Part shown: positions 13,401 to 23,302 of the stretch, piece by piece
Numbering within the stretch: position 1 is the stretch's first letter
Layout of the letters: every line of letters starts with the position of its first letter
From: Curvularia sp. ZM96
Taxonomy: Eukaryota; Ascomycota; Dothideomycetes; Pleosporales; Pleosporaceae
Reading direction: 5' to 3'
Assembly (NCBI GenBank): GCA_022457065.1
Contig: JAJGBQ010000001.1
Span: forward strand, 4,340,001 to 4,404,000
DNA: 64,000 bases
Notes under the pieces: model-generated
Seen by the model: the letters and a program-made list of their open reading frames with translations, nothing else
What the model was told of the DNA's origin: nothing
The model's database searches: none
Program-made: the position numbers and the translations under genes

Positions 13401-16400
13401 GGTCTCTGCTTACATGTTCTTACTCTTTAGTAAAAGGGGGTTCGTGGTGCGAGTTTGATAGTGCTTTGTGAGGTTGTGCATAAGTGGTGGATGAGGGCAT
13501 TTGTTTTCTGTAGTCGTGTTATGCAAATGGCCTTACATTGTACGTATGTGAACATGCATCTGTACCGTTATGTTTGGATTTTGCTGATACGGTGGGGGCA
13601 AGACTGAAGAGTAAATACTACATCGTTACGTTACTCTATATGGACTTACAGCTTCAAACACGTTGAACTCATGTGGATACGAGGCTTTACACTACATGCC
13701 AAGACAGGCGTAGCATGTATCAGAGTTACAATTTCGCATACCATCGTCTCTCGAATGCCAAGTGTCTTGTACGGAATGCAAGGTTTATCCCTGGGGTCAA
13801 GAGTAGGCTTCACAGATACTTCATGGCAGAATATTGCTTTCTTGAACTATCATGATGTCACTCTAACTCTTTTTCTCTGCAACAACAGCGCGAGGAGACA
13901 AGATGCGATAGAAGGCGTTGGGATGATGGACATTAGTACTGCAGTGTTATAAAAAGATGAGCAAGAGCTTGCAACACACAGTTAGCCCAGGCTCTCCCCT
14001 TGTTATGCATCGGGGTCCAAAACTCAATCATACCCAAGCGGCTCGCCCGTTCGGCTGGCTTGGTGGGTAACAAGCGACATCTAGTACCGTTCTCTCGGAT
14101 ATGGACAGGGTATCACACAGCGCTGGTATGGGTGATTCCAACTCTGGTATTACCACAGGGAATACTGGGAGTTACTAGACCATATTGTTTCGTTACCGAT
14201 CTCTAGGTGTAAATGATGCATGAACGCTTGTGAAGCATGATACATGCTGAGCATGGAGCTGAGACATGTGGTAGATCTCTCTAGAGACCCTTGGTTGCCA
14301 GTTTGTCGGGTCGCTACTCGTCGTTCTTGATGAGTGTTTTGAGTTAGGATACTTGTGCTGATCTTTCTTGGAGATGCAGGACTGCATTTGGCACCATGAA
14401 TCGCATGACCAAGATAACTTTACCCAGTAGATGCAGTGAAAATTGGAAACGACAGATCGGAAGTGAAGACACACCTACGTAATGTGACACATGCAGGTTC
14501 AATGTCCGCTGAACATGTTGCATGGTATTCGTCTATCACCGAAGTCGTCTTCTACATCCCCGATGTCGTCAGCCCCATCGACACTCAGGCTAGTCTCTTC
14601 GAGTTTCAACAATCTACGATATTTCTGTCGGAATTAATGGTATTACGATCATAACTATAGATTTGAACAGGAGCGTTTTATAGCCATAATACCCCACTGT
14701 GTCACATCATGGAGGGATTAATTCGTTAAAACATTTCCATGCTTTGTGTTTTTCGCGGCTGGGGCTAAAGAGCAGGGACTGCCTCGGTTCAGTGACCTTG
14801 CATTATCACAAACTCACATGAGTATGGCCAAGCATACCATGACATATGGGTTGTTTTAGATAGGCGAGGTATGTGACAAAGACTGAGCGGTCGAGCAACA
14901 AGTAGTATGGTAAGGCTAGAGACTGAAGACTTTGATCCATGAGGTATAAGAGGGCTAGATGTTTCGTCAAGGAGATTGAGGCATTGATTTGGAACCGCAT
15001 GTGTGAGCATGCACCTACTGTATTCTGTCTCTGTATTTCAATCCCGTGATAATCACAAGCAGCCTGGATTTCTCAGATTTCTTTTTCTCGGTCTGAGATC
15101 TAGTAGCTATCGCTGATAAAATCTTACCCATTCATGCTGTTTGAGCAGCTCTCATGTATCACTCCGTCTCCGCAACTACCCGGCTGTTCCGTACTCAATA
15201 TACATTCATAGCAAAGACCGTATCAGTGCGGGTATTCATTAAATCGATCCCGTGTCGCTATCGAAGAACAGAGACTTTATGTTCTCAATATTCGCTTGGA
15301 ATTCAATACTGACTAAATCTGGGATATATTGGTATCCCAAATGACGGTTGATGGGTACTACACTTGAAACAACCATGGATGCGTTTGCTGGGCGACAGGA
15401 GTTTGAAGCACGCGGACCACGAGATGCATGGAAATTAATCACGCGAAAATCGAGCGGAGAGAGTCTCGTCATATCCATTGACTGTTTTGGGTTAATAGAG
15501 GTTAGCGTATATAGTGGGCCGATTTAGAAATCAGGCCGGCTGATGTTGACGATGCTGAGACGTGTGTGTCCTGATATAGCTGTTTGGACGGCTGGTTGCG
15601 ACAACGGCAAGCTGCGAGAGCATTCTCCTGGATCTGTCGCAACATGTCATACGGTCCCGATGGAGCTGTTTCGCGGACGCTCTTTATGGATCTAGGGTAG
15701 TGGCAAGCTGCCAAGACCAATGTTTCGTCCGCCGTGTTGATTATAGTCCCGGAAGGGTTTGGTCAGGCGGCCACTCCGTGTAGAGACGTCGCATGTTCGT
15801 GGTGGAGCAGCGGCAGACAACCAGTCACAGGGCGGTATACAGGACGCAGGCGTGATGATGCTGCAGCAGCGGCGACATGGTTGTGGGAGAGGTGGGTTCG
15901 GACGTGGCCAAAAATAGAAGCGAGGAAGCTCAGCTGCCTTAAGTCAACAAAATGTCCCCGAAGCAGCCAGGCCTGACCCGCCCAAGACCATCAAGGACCG
16001 CAAATTATCATCATCAACCCGAGATCCGACCACGACGCGACTTGATAGCGCGCATCGACGCATTAGCCTTTGCTGGACCGCACCCCTCACGGCGACGACG
16101 GAAAAACAAAATAATCGTAATAATCGTACGGCGACAGTGCTGGGCGCTTCGCATCCTATCGTTGGACTGATTCGCGCTGGGCCTGTTGGATCTATTGCGA
16201 CAGCAGCCGCTCTTTGTCGCGGTCTTTTCGCAAACAAGTAAACCTGTGGAGCGGAGGAATAGGCTGTCGCGCGCGCTCTACGGGGTATATCCATGGCCTA
16301 TAGCTGGCATTAGCGCGACTGCGACCCATCACTGCGCTCTCATGGCATGCTGATCGGCAGAGGAAGCAGCTGAGAGAAGCGTCGCATTGCGCAAAACCGA

Positions 16401-16408
16401 ACAGAACC
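10428..16408. other. Long gene-free spacer (6.0 kb)
   Basis: I find no supportable gene in nearly 6 kb. The first 600 bases are T-rich and probably the 3' UTR of the preceding gene. The rest is mixed-composition unique DNA with only short chance frames. A (GA)n run lies at 12859-12873. The last 400 bases are presumably the promoter of the ARS-binding protein gene. No inverted terminal repeats, AT-rich RIP signature or tRNA was seen. A non-coding RNA cannot be excluded. Confidence 0.5.
12859..12873. repeat. (GA)n microsatellite
   Basis: About seven perfect GA units in intergenic DNA. Confidence 0.8.
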
Positions 16409-19048
16409 ATGCAGGTCGACTTTGGCGAGGAGGGACAGACGGAGCATAATCTCCTGACAGCCAACGGTCATACCCACACCCACACCCACTACGACCACCC
16501 AGGCCCCGGCAGCGGCCCGTCCTACTCGCCCTTCCGACATCCAAACGGTAGCGGTGGTGGCGGCGGCAGTAGTGGCAACAGTGGAAGCGGTGGTCGTGTA
16601 CCCGCGATTGACTCGGGACTGGATCAGAGCACAGGTGCCAGCCGCAATGTGCACACGCCCATGTCGGCCGTCCCCCATCAGGCGCAGTCAGGCCATCTAC
16701 TTCAGCCTGACAGTGCCAGTCACCTTGCCCACGGCTTCTATGGCGACATGCGCAACTCCCAGACTCCCCCCGCCTCTGCGAATGCCTCGCCGCGCTTCTC
16801 CGCCATATCGCCCACCAGCCAACCGCGCCACGGAACAGCCCACTTTGAGCCCACCGACCGCGAACCTCCCCCGCGCGACGTGTCCGACGAGACCATAGAC
16901 CATGCCTATGCCGCCTTTATCCTCTACTGCAACCCCAACTTCCCCACTACCACCGATACCACCGAGCTGGTCAAGCTGTTCCGGACCCCTCCCAAGAGCG
17001 ATGGCAACGCATTCAGTACATGGGCTCTCTTTGAACTGATTCGCAAGTTTGACGCAAAGGAAATAAAGACCTGGACTCAGCTGGCTCTGGATCTGGGCGT
17101 GAAGCCGCCAAATACCGACGAAGGACAGAGTACGCAAAAGGTGCAACAGTACTCTGTCAGACTAAAGCGATGGATGCGTGCTATGCATATCGATGCCTTC
17201 TTCGAGTATCTGTTAGGCAAGCAGCATCCATACTTCCTACAAATACCGCCACCGCACCAGCCGTTTCCGAGTCAAGGGCGTGATGGTGTGCCTCTGGAGG
17301 AAGACCTGGCCATCAGGGCCCTCGATCCAAAGTTCAAGCCCAAGCGCGGGCGCCGCAAGGCTGACGAGGGCGAGGACGAGATAGACTTTGAAGAAGGCAC
17401 ACCAGCTCGTAAACGGCCCCAGCTCGATACCTCTGTAGCATTCGGCAATGTGTTGCAGCCGCAATCAGCATATCCTACTAGCGCTCACCCAAACAACATG
17501 CACGGAGGTTTTTTGACCCCACAGGATCCATGGACAGCAGTCTCAACCGTTACTCCGTCATCTGCCAATACTGCCGCCTCAGCTCCAAGTCGTCTCGGTC
17601 AGAGTGGACTTACACTTTACACGGATTCACCAATGTCAAGTCATCATGGACGGTGGCGCGTTAACCCACAAGATACACCCCACACCCCTCATCCGCTTTC
17701 CGCTGTAACTCCGCAGTCTGCTTATCCGTTCTTTGACGAACCACAATCCGCAGTCACTCCGTCCAGTACCAGATCACGCTCTCGTCGACGACACGGACCC
17801 GCTGTATCATCGGCATGGTCAACCAACAGTGGAACCTCCAATGGCAAGCTTCGCGGCCGGCCGCCTAGTAATCGCTCCATTAGAGATGGTCCCTTTGTGA
17901 CTTTCCCAGCGAACCCAAAGACTAAAGAAGGGCCGCCCATCGATCGAAACCCGGGCAACCTGACACCAATCGTTGAGCGAGCGCATTCGGACCCACCAGC
18001 CCCAGAGAACTCTGTCCGTTTCCCACCCACACCAGCGTCCGCCGTTTCCCAGTCAAAGATGGAGGGGCCGCCTGTGGGCGGGCCCCCGCAGAAGCAACGG
18101 TTGAGTCTCCAGGTTCCTCCCAATGTTGGCAATCCGGTAGTACGGTTAACTACACCAACTGTACTGGTCAATGGACTACAAAACGACTCGCCAAGCACAG
18201 GAATAGGACCGTCGCCGATAAGCGCCGCTTCAACCCAAGTTTCGCCTGCAAACGCCTACGAACAACAAAGCATGTACGAGAAACAGAATCGACCAACGCA
18301 CCAGACGCATCATGGCAACTTGACTCCGTCCGAGACGCCCGCACAACAACAGCCACCGCCACCAACACGACTGCAGACGGAGCCAGAACTACTCTCAACA
18401 CCATCCAACTTGCCCTCAGCGGTTCCCTTAGAGACGCTGAACCGCGCGCTAGCTGCAGAGCTAATACGCGCCCCGTTGACTGGTCGCCGCAAGCGCTTAC
18501 GAGGCAATGAGGCCAAGCGACTCGCTTCCGCCATCTTGCAACCCCTCCATGCCAAGCCCTCACCAGGCTCTATGCCCCCAGCCAAAGTCATGAGTGACTA
18601 TGCCCTTAGCATTGCAATTAGCAGTTGTCTTGGGCTCGCGGGTACTGTGGGTGTGGGCATTGGTGGGCCGACTGGTGGCGTACGCCGCGTCGAATGCATA
18701 CGGTTTCGCGTCGGAGGCGACGGGTACGAGTCGCCTGTTGACGAAGACGACGACGACGAAGAGTCCGAGAACGCTGCGAGAAGCGGAGACAACATCAAAG
18801 AGACTTTTGACGTCTTTTTCGCCGTCGCCTTTGGTGGACTGACGGGTGAATGGGTGGCCAAGGGTTTGGATATGGCATCTTCTACTGCCGATGGTGACGA
18901 ACAAGCTTCCACCGAAAGAGACGCTTCACGGCCTGATGCGAATAACGAGAATTGGAAAAGTAAGTTCCTGGATGCGCAGAGTAAGCTGTGGGAGGCGAGG
19001 GAGGAGGTTAGTAAGCTCAAGGATAAGATTCTTGAGGCGGTCTTGTAG
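16409..19048 (+). CDS. ARS-binding protein 2-like (Abp2 domain) protein
   Basis: Single-exon gene of 879 residues. Residues about 160-280 match the Abp2 family (ARS-binding factor 2 of fission yeast, Pfam Abp2): DETIDHAYAAFILYCNP, FSTWALFELIRKFDAKEIK and RLKRWMRAMHIDAFFEYLL can be read. In S. pombe the protein binds AT-rich ARS DNA. Whether the filamentous-fungal relatives act at origins is not established by this sequence. The N-terminus is His/Gly/Ser-rich and disordered. A basic segment near residue 300 (KFKPKRGRRK) could be a nuclear signal or DNA contact. A second conserved-looking block (LNRALAAELIRAPLTGRRKRLRG) starts near residue 675. Near the C-terminus there is an acidic DEDDDDEESE run and a short coiled coil (LWEAREEVSKLKDKILEAVL). 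The start is the first ATG of a continuous frame. Confidence 0.88.
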   Translation: MQVDFGEEGQTEHNLLTANGHTHTHTHYDHPGPGSGPSYSPFRHPNGSGGGGGSSGNSGSGGRVPAIDSGLDQSTGASRNVHTPMSAVPHQAQSGHLLQPDSASHLAHGFYGDMRNSQTPPASANASPRFSAISPTSQPRHGTAHFEPTDREPPPRDVSDETIDHAYAAFILYCNPNFPTTTDTTELVKLFRTPPKSDGNAFSTWALFELIRKFDAKEIKTWTQLALDLGVKPPNTDEGQSTQKVQQYSVRLKRWMRAMHIDAFFEYLLGKQHPYFLQIPPPHQPFPSQGRDGVPLEEDLAIRALDPKFKPKRGRRKADEGEDEIDFEEGTPARKRPQLDTSVAFGNVLQPQSAYPTSAHPNNMHGGFLTPQDPWTAVSTVTPSSANTAASAPSRLGQSGLTLYTDSPMSSHHGRWRVNPQDTPHTPHPLSAVTPQSAYPFFDEPQSAVTPSSTRSRSRRRHGPAVSSAWSTNSGTSNGKLRGRPPSNRSIRDGPFVTFPANPKTKEGPPIDRNPGNLTPIVERAHSDPPAPENSVRFPPTPASAVSQSKMEGPPVGGPPQKQRLSLQVPPNVGNPVVRLTTPTVLVNGLQNDSPSTGIGPSPISAASTQVSPANAYEQQSMYEKQNRPTHQTHHGNLTPSETPAQQQPPPPTRLQTEPELLSTPSNLPSAVPLETLNRALAAELIRAPLTGRRKRLRGNEAKRLASAILQPLHAKPSPGSMPPAKVMSDYALSIAISSCLGLAGTVGVGIGGPTGGVRRVECIRFRVGGDGYESPVDEDDDDEESENAARSGDNIKETFDVFFAVAFGGLTGEWVAKGLDMASSTADGDEQASTERDASRPDANNENWKSKFLDAQSKLWEAREEVSKLKDKILEAVL

Positions 19049-19435
19049 AGATTGCTTCGATTTATTTATTTTGGAGGAGAATCATGAGGACTTTGTCACA
19101 CCAGGCTTGGTCTTGGGTCACAAAGGGATGATAGCATTTGGCGTACATATGGGTTCATTTTTTCTCTTTTCGGGTTGGATGGGTTGAGAGGTTGGGATTT
19201 GTTATATACCCCAGTGTTGTTGTTGAATTCATGATATCTCTTTGGACTGGTCTTTCCTGCAGATAAAGGGTATCATTCATCTCTATTCTTCTTCTGCACG
19301 TAGACAGTTTGTAGTGTACATAAATTCGTTGTTATGGCTGCCCTTTGTGTTGCTTTTCTATTGGTATCTTGAAGCTACACTTGATCAAATTGCTCGTTCC
19401 CTGCTTATGATTGCTAGTGTCGAAGATGACGTATT
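19049..19435. other. Intergenic spacer between convergent genes
   Basis: T-rich 3'-flanking DNA shared by two converging genes. No gene seen. Confidence 0.6.
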
Positions 19436-20158
19436 CTACGCAGCACCTGTTTCTTTGGCTGCCTCGACGGAGACTTCGTCTTTCTCCCACGGCTTCTTCC
19501 GCTTGGGCTTTGTCGCTTGCGTCCCTTGGCCTTCTAGCACCGTAGGTGGAATCTCTTTGATACCCGGTACTGGTTTGCCGCTCGTTATCAAGTCTACAAT
19601 GTGGGCGAAGCTGGTGGGATAGGGCGCAGGTGGCTCGGTTGCGTCTGGAGGCGAAGGGAGGATGCCACTGGGTTCGGTAGTGGGAGCAGAAGCAGTAGCG
19701 TTTGATGTGGGCATTGAATCATTGTTTGTATGATTGCTAGCTGAAGCTAGCTCTTGGTCTACGACGGAGGTTGCGAGTACGTTTGTCGAACTGGGGGGTG
19801 TGGGAGGCGGTCGGTTGCGCGCACTGCGGTAGGCTTTGTAGGCATCAAAGTCGATGTTTTTGTTGTATTTTCTACATGAATTTAGTCAGCCAGATTCAAG
19901 ACACTTGCCAAGGTCCAAAGTGTTTCTTGTCAAAGTTGCGTATGCCATGGTCGGAGAGGGTTTCCTTCAATAGTTTCAAGGTACATACCTTGCATAATAG
20001 AAACATCGCGCCCGCAGTGCTAATTCAGTCGTCTGCTCTGGCGTACTGTTACTGCCGATGATGGCTTGTAGGCCGGCCTGAAATTCTACATCATCGTCCC
20101 AATTGTAACACTCCAGCGCTTCGTAGACATCGTTCAGCCCATCTGTAGTGACGCTCAT
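19436..20158 (-). CDS. KPWE-motif peroxisomal protein, Pex39/Pex14-KPWE-domain-like
   Basis: Two exons on the minus strand, 20158-19989 and 19871-19436, with a 117-nt intron. The product has 201 residues. The N-terminal part (about residues 5-65) is helical and rich in Asp/Glu (LNDVYEALECYNWDDDVEF), then AARCFYYAR-type residues lead across the splice into RKYNKNIDFDAY. The C-terminal part carries FAHIVDLITSGKPVPGI followed by KEIPPTVL, and then KPKRKKPWE. This order (a hydrophobic helix, a PxPGI turn, a basic stretch, then K-P-W-E) is the signature of the Pex14-type KPWE domain and of the recently described peroxin Pex39, which helps import of PTS2 cargo through Pex7. The assignment rests on motif recognition alone. 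The gene shares a 384-bp promoter region with the divergent Scd6-like gene. Confidence 0.7.
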
Positions 20159-20542
20159 GGTTTAGTATACCCCGTTACTCGCCGCGAAATCTGGTGAAAG
20201 AAAGAGAGCACTTCGCGACCTCTAGGGTCATGTGATGCGCCTTTTCATCAATTTAAATGATGCGCATGAACCGGTGAACCCAAACGGTATACGTCGTGAA
20301 CGTGGTACATGAGGCAGTGTGGGGTAAAGGTAGGCCGACAGGAGGCTCAAGCTCCCAGGCTACGCCTCGCTAAACGTGCGCCAAGTTTCTCTCAGCTTCA
20401 TCCCACGGCCACCCTCTCTCCATCCTTTCCTCACTTCTCCCTTATCAACTTTTCACGACTTTTGCAACTTCCACCAGCCTTTTCTTTTCCCATTGAGCTT
20501 CCATTCCTTTGATACCTGTTTTGATACCCACCTTGCGCAGCC
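20159..20542. promoter_or_regulatory. Shared divergent promoter region
   Basis: 384 bp separates two divergent starts (20158 minus, 20543 plus). The last 150 bases before the plus-strand gene are strongly pyrimidine-rich, a common fungal core-promoter feature. No specific factor site is claimed. Confidence 0.5.
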
Positions 20543-22554
20543 ATGTCCGAGTTCATCGGGTAAGTCGCGACTGCGCCCAATTCGACTCGAGCTCCAGCTG
20601 ACCCGCGACGCGTAGATCTCGCATTTCCCTCATCTCGAAAAGCGACATTCGGTCAGTACCCAGTCAATGCTGGGTTATTGCAGCCATTGACTCGCCATAG
20701 CTATGTCGGCACGCTCGTCGAGATCAACTCAGAAGCCTCCACAGTCTCATTAGACAATGTGCGATCTTTTGGCACAGAGGGTCGCAAGGGCGGCAAAGAT
20801 GAGTACCCTCCATCGGACGTAGTATATGAGCAGATCGTCTTCCGAGGCAGTGACGTGAAGGATTTGCGCATTGAGGAGCCAGTCAAGGAAAAGGCACAGC
20901 CTGCCATGCCGCAAGACCCCGCCATCATCGGAGTAAGTCTACACAACTTCTTTCCTTTCCCCTCGTCCGGTGATGTAAAATTTTCGGATGTAAATCATAA
21001 AACCACCGAGAGCGCAAAACCGTGTGGATATTTTCCGTTGCCTTCCTTCTGAGACCCCTTACATACAAATTACTTTTCCTCGATTCCCTCTTGGAGCCCA
21101 AAGCTGACGCGACGCATGCGCCACAGGTACAACAAACTCAGGCACGGCAGGAAAGCAGTCCGCAAGACGTACCCGGACGTCAACAGCCACCACAGAACTT
21201 TCCTCAGCCTGGTCAGTTCCCTCCCGGGGGTTACCCACCTTTCGGTGGCCCTGGAGGTCCGTATGGCAACCGCTTCGGTCCTCAGGGTGGATTCCCTGGT
21301 GGCCCAGGTCCTTTCCCTCCCGGTGGTCCTCCAGGCGCATTTGGCATGCCTCCGTTCGGAGCCCCTCCTGGTTGGTTCCCGCCTGGTCAAGGCTTCCATC
21401 AGCCTCCAGGGCCATTCTCACCAAATATGCCAATTGGTCCTCCCGGCTTGAACCAGAACCAGCCTCCACAGGGCCCACGAGGTCCCTCAGGGCCCCAAGC
21501 TGGCAAGAATGATAAGTCTGGTCAAGCACAACAGCCAAAGGTTGCAGAGGCAGACGGTGCGCCCGCCAAGCCACAGTCTAAGAATGGTGCGAAGGCTTCT
21601 GGCGTTACTCCCACACCTGCTGGTGCGAAGCAGGCTCCCCCACCGCCTGTCGAGTCCAAGCCTGATGTATCGGCTGCGTTGGCGCCGCCTCAGCCTCAGA
21701 ACACCCAGCAGCCTGCTTCAGGGAAGGGCGCACCTGGTGGACCAAAGGGTGGACGGATCATCCCTGCTGTCCCTATCCCAAGCCCAAGAGCCAATAAGAC
21801 AGCGCCCCATATGCAACAACAAGCTGCTGCTGCTGTTGCCACTGCCCAGGTTCCCAACGCTGCTCAACAGCAGAACGCTACCCAGTTGGCGACTGCCGCT
21901 GTGGCCGAGGCTATGGCGAAGCTCAACCTCCAAAACAAAGGACAAGTTCAGGGCCAACCTCAAGGTCAAGCACCTGCTTCTGATCCTACGAACAATTTAG
22001 CCCAGAAGGTTGAGGGCATGCGCGACCAGAACCGCCAACACGCACCACGCCAACGAGGTACCGGCGAGTTCCGTGGCAGGGGTGGGAGGGGAGGCCGAGG
22101 CGGCCTTCATTCTCAACACCCGAAGATGGAGGTCCCTACGACTGACTTTGATTTTGAATCCGCAAATGCCAAGTTCAATAAGCAAGATTTGATCAAGGAG
22201 GCCATTGCTTCCGGTTCGCCCCTTGGTGAGGGCGCGGCTCCCACAGCGGATGCATCTGCCGACAAGGAAGAAGTCATCATCCCAAGTGGCTCAATGTATG
22301 ACAAGAGCTCTTTCTTTGACAACATCTCAAGCGAGCTCAAGGACAGGGAAGAAGCAGCCACGCGTGGTCAAGAGTTTCGCAGCCAAGAACGCCAGAAGAA
22401 CATGGAAACTTTCGGCCAGGGCAGTGTCGATGGCTACCGTGGCCGGGGTCGCGGTCGAGGCCGTGGACGTGGTGGGCGTGGATCTGGTTATCGCGGCCGT
22501 GGCGCTCCCCGTGGTCGTGGTGGTGCTGACCTCGGTGTCCAGCCTGCTGCTTAG
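20543..22554 (+). CDS. Scd6/Sum2/LSM14-family translational repressor and P-body protein
   Basis: Four exons, 20543-20559, 20616-20651, 20701-20932 and 21127-22554, giving 570 residues. All joins are in frame. The N-terminal LSm14 domain covers about residues 1-85: MSEFIGSRISLISKSDIR, then YVGTLVEINSEASTVSLDNV, then the family hallmark DPAIIG just after. A long Pro/Gly/Gln-rich linker follows, carrying RGRGGRGGRGG. Next come the DFDF box (TTDFDFESANAKFNK), the FFD box (YDKSSFFDNISSELKDRE) and the TFG box (ERQKNMETFGQG), then a C-terminal RGG tail. This full order is diagnostic of Scd6 (yeast), Sum2 (S. pombe) and LSM14/RAP55 (animals). These bind eIF4G and the Dcp2/Dhh1 decapping machinery and repress mRNA translation in cytoplasmic granules. 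The tiny first exons are typical of fungal LSm genes. Confidence 0.93.
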
Positions 22555-23302
22555 TTGGAGGACCTCGTACCTTCTCGCACTGGAGTTACCATTGCTTCGT
22601 GCGCGCCATGAAATGCACTGTCAGTTCAGTCTTGTTTAGTTGAGCGATCTAAGCACGGCGAGTATCCTTTTTCTTTATAGTCTCAGCCCTATGGGCTCTG
22701 CTTCTGGTCGACTGGAGCGGCATACTTTTCTACGCATGTATTTGTATATCTATGGTTGCGACATGAAACGGGAGCCAAAAGTCGGGCAACCTGAATGGTA
22801 TGGGAAGGGCGAAAGTATACGCGATACGACTTCAAATAATGATCATGAGTGCCTGCCCAGTATCTGTTTTGTCTTGCACATTTGCATGTTGGTTACCTGC
22901 TGTGCTGGTCCGTCTTCACTTAACTCCCTGCCCTTCGGAGTTGTCTAGTGAGACCGCGTTCTTTTCAGGAGGTAGGCAAGTCCATGCCCATCGACATATC
23001 TAGCAAGACTTTTCCCTCAAAATCACAGCCTTTCTTCTCCAGCTCCCTTCTGCGGGTGATAGTAGGCAGATCGCTCAGACAGCCTTGTCGCTTGAGCTGA
23101 CCGGTTGTCCTGTAGCTCATCGAGGCGACCAACCAGGTTAGCTCCTCGCGCTGAGCCCCCAACTTCAGCCTGTTCACCTGCATTCCTTCCTCTAAGCTCC
23201 CATCACAATGATCACATCTCTTTCGGCCATCTTGTTTTGTACCAGCCCTCGAAACCCACAGCTGTTTCCTCACTATTTGCTCCACGCAATGGTGCCTTCA
23301 CC
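22555..23302. other. Intergenic spacer
   Basis: 3' flank of the Scd6-like gene and promoter of the NLR gene. An upstream in-frame ATG at 23105 exists, but the 66 residues it would add have no HET-family resemblance, so it is not used. Confidence 0.55.

Noticed and set aside
13671..15478. Several 70-90 codon frames in the 6-kb gap
   Set aside because: They do not join by plausible splicing into anything recognisable and have no motif.
23105..23302. N-terminal extension of the NLR from an upstream ATG
   Set aside because: The extra 66 residues look like translated leader, whereas MRLLK is the usual HET start.
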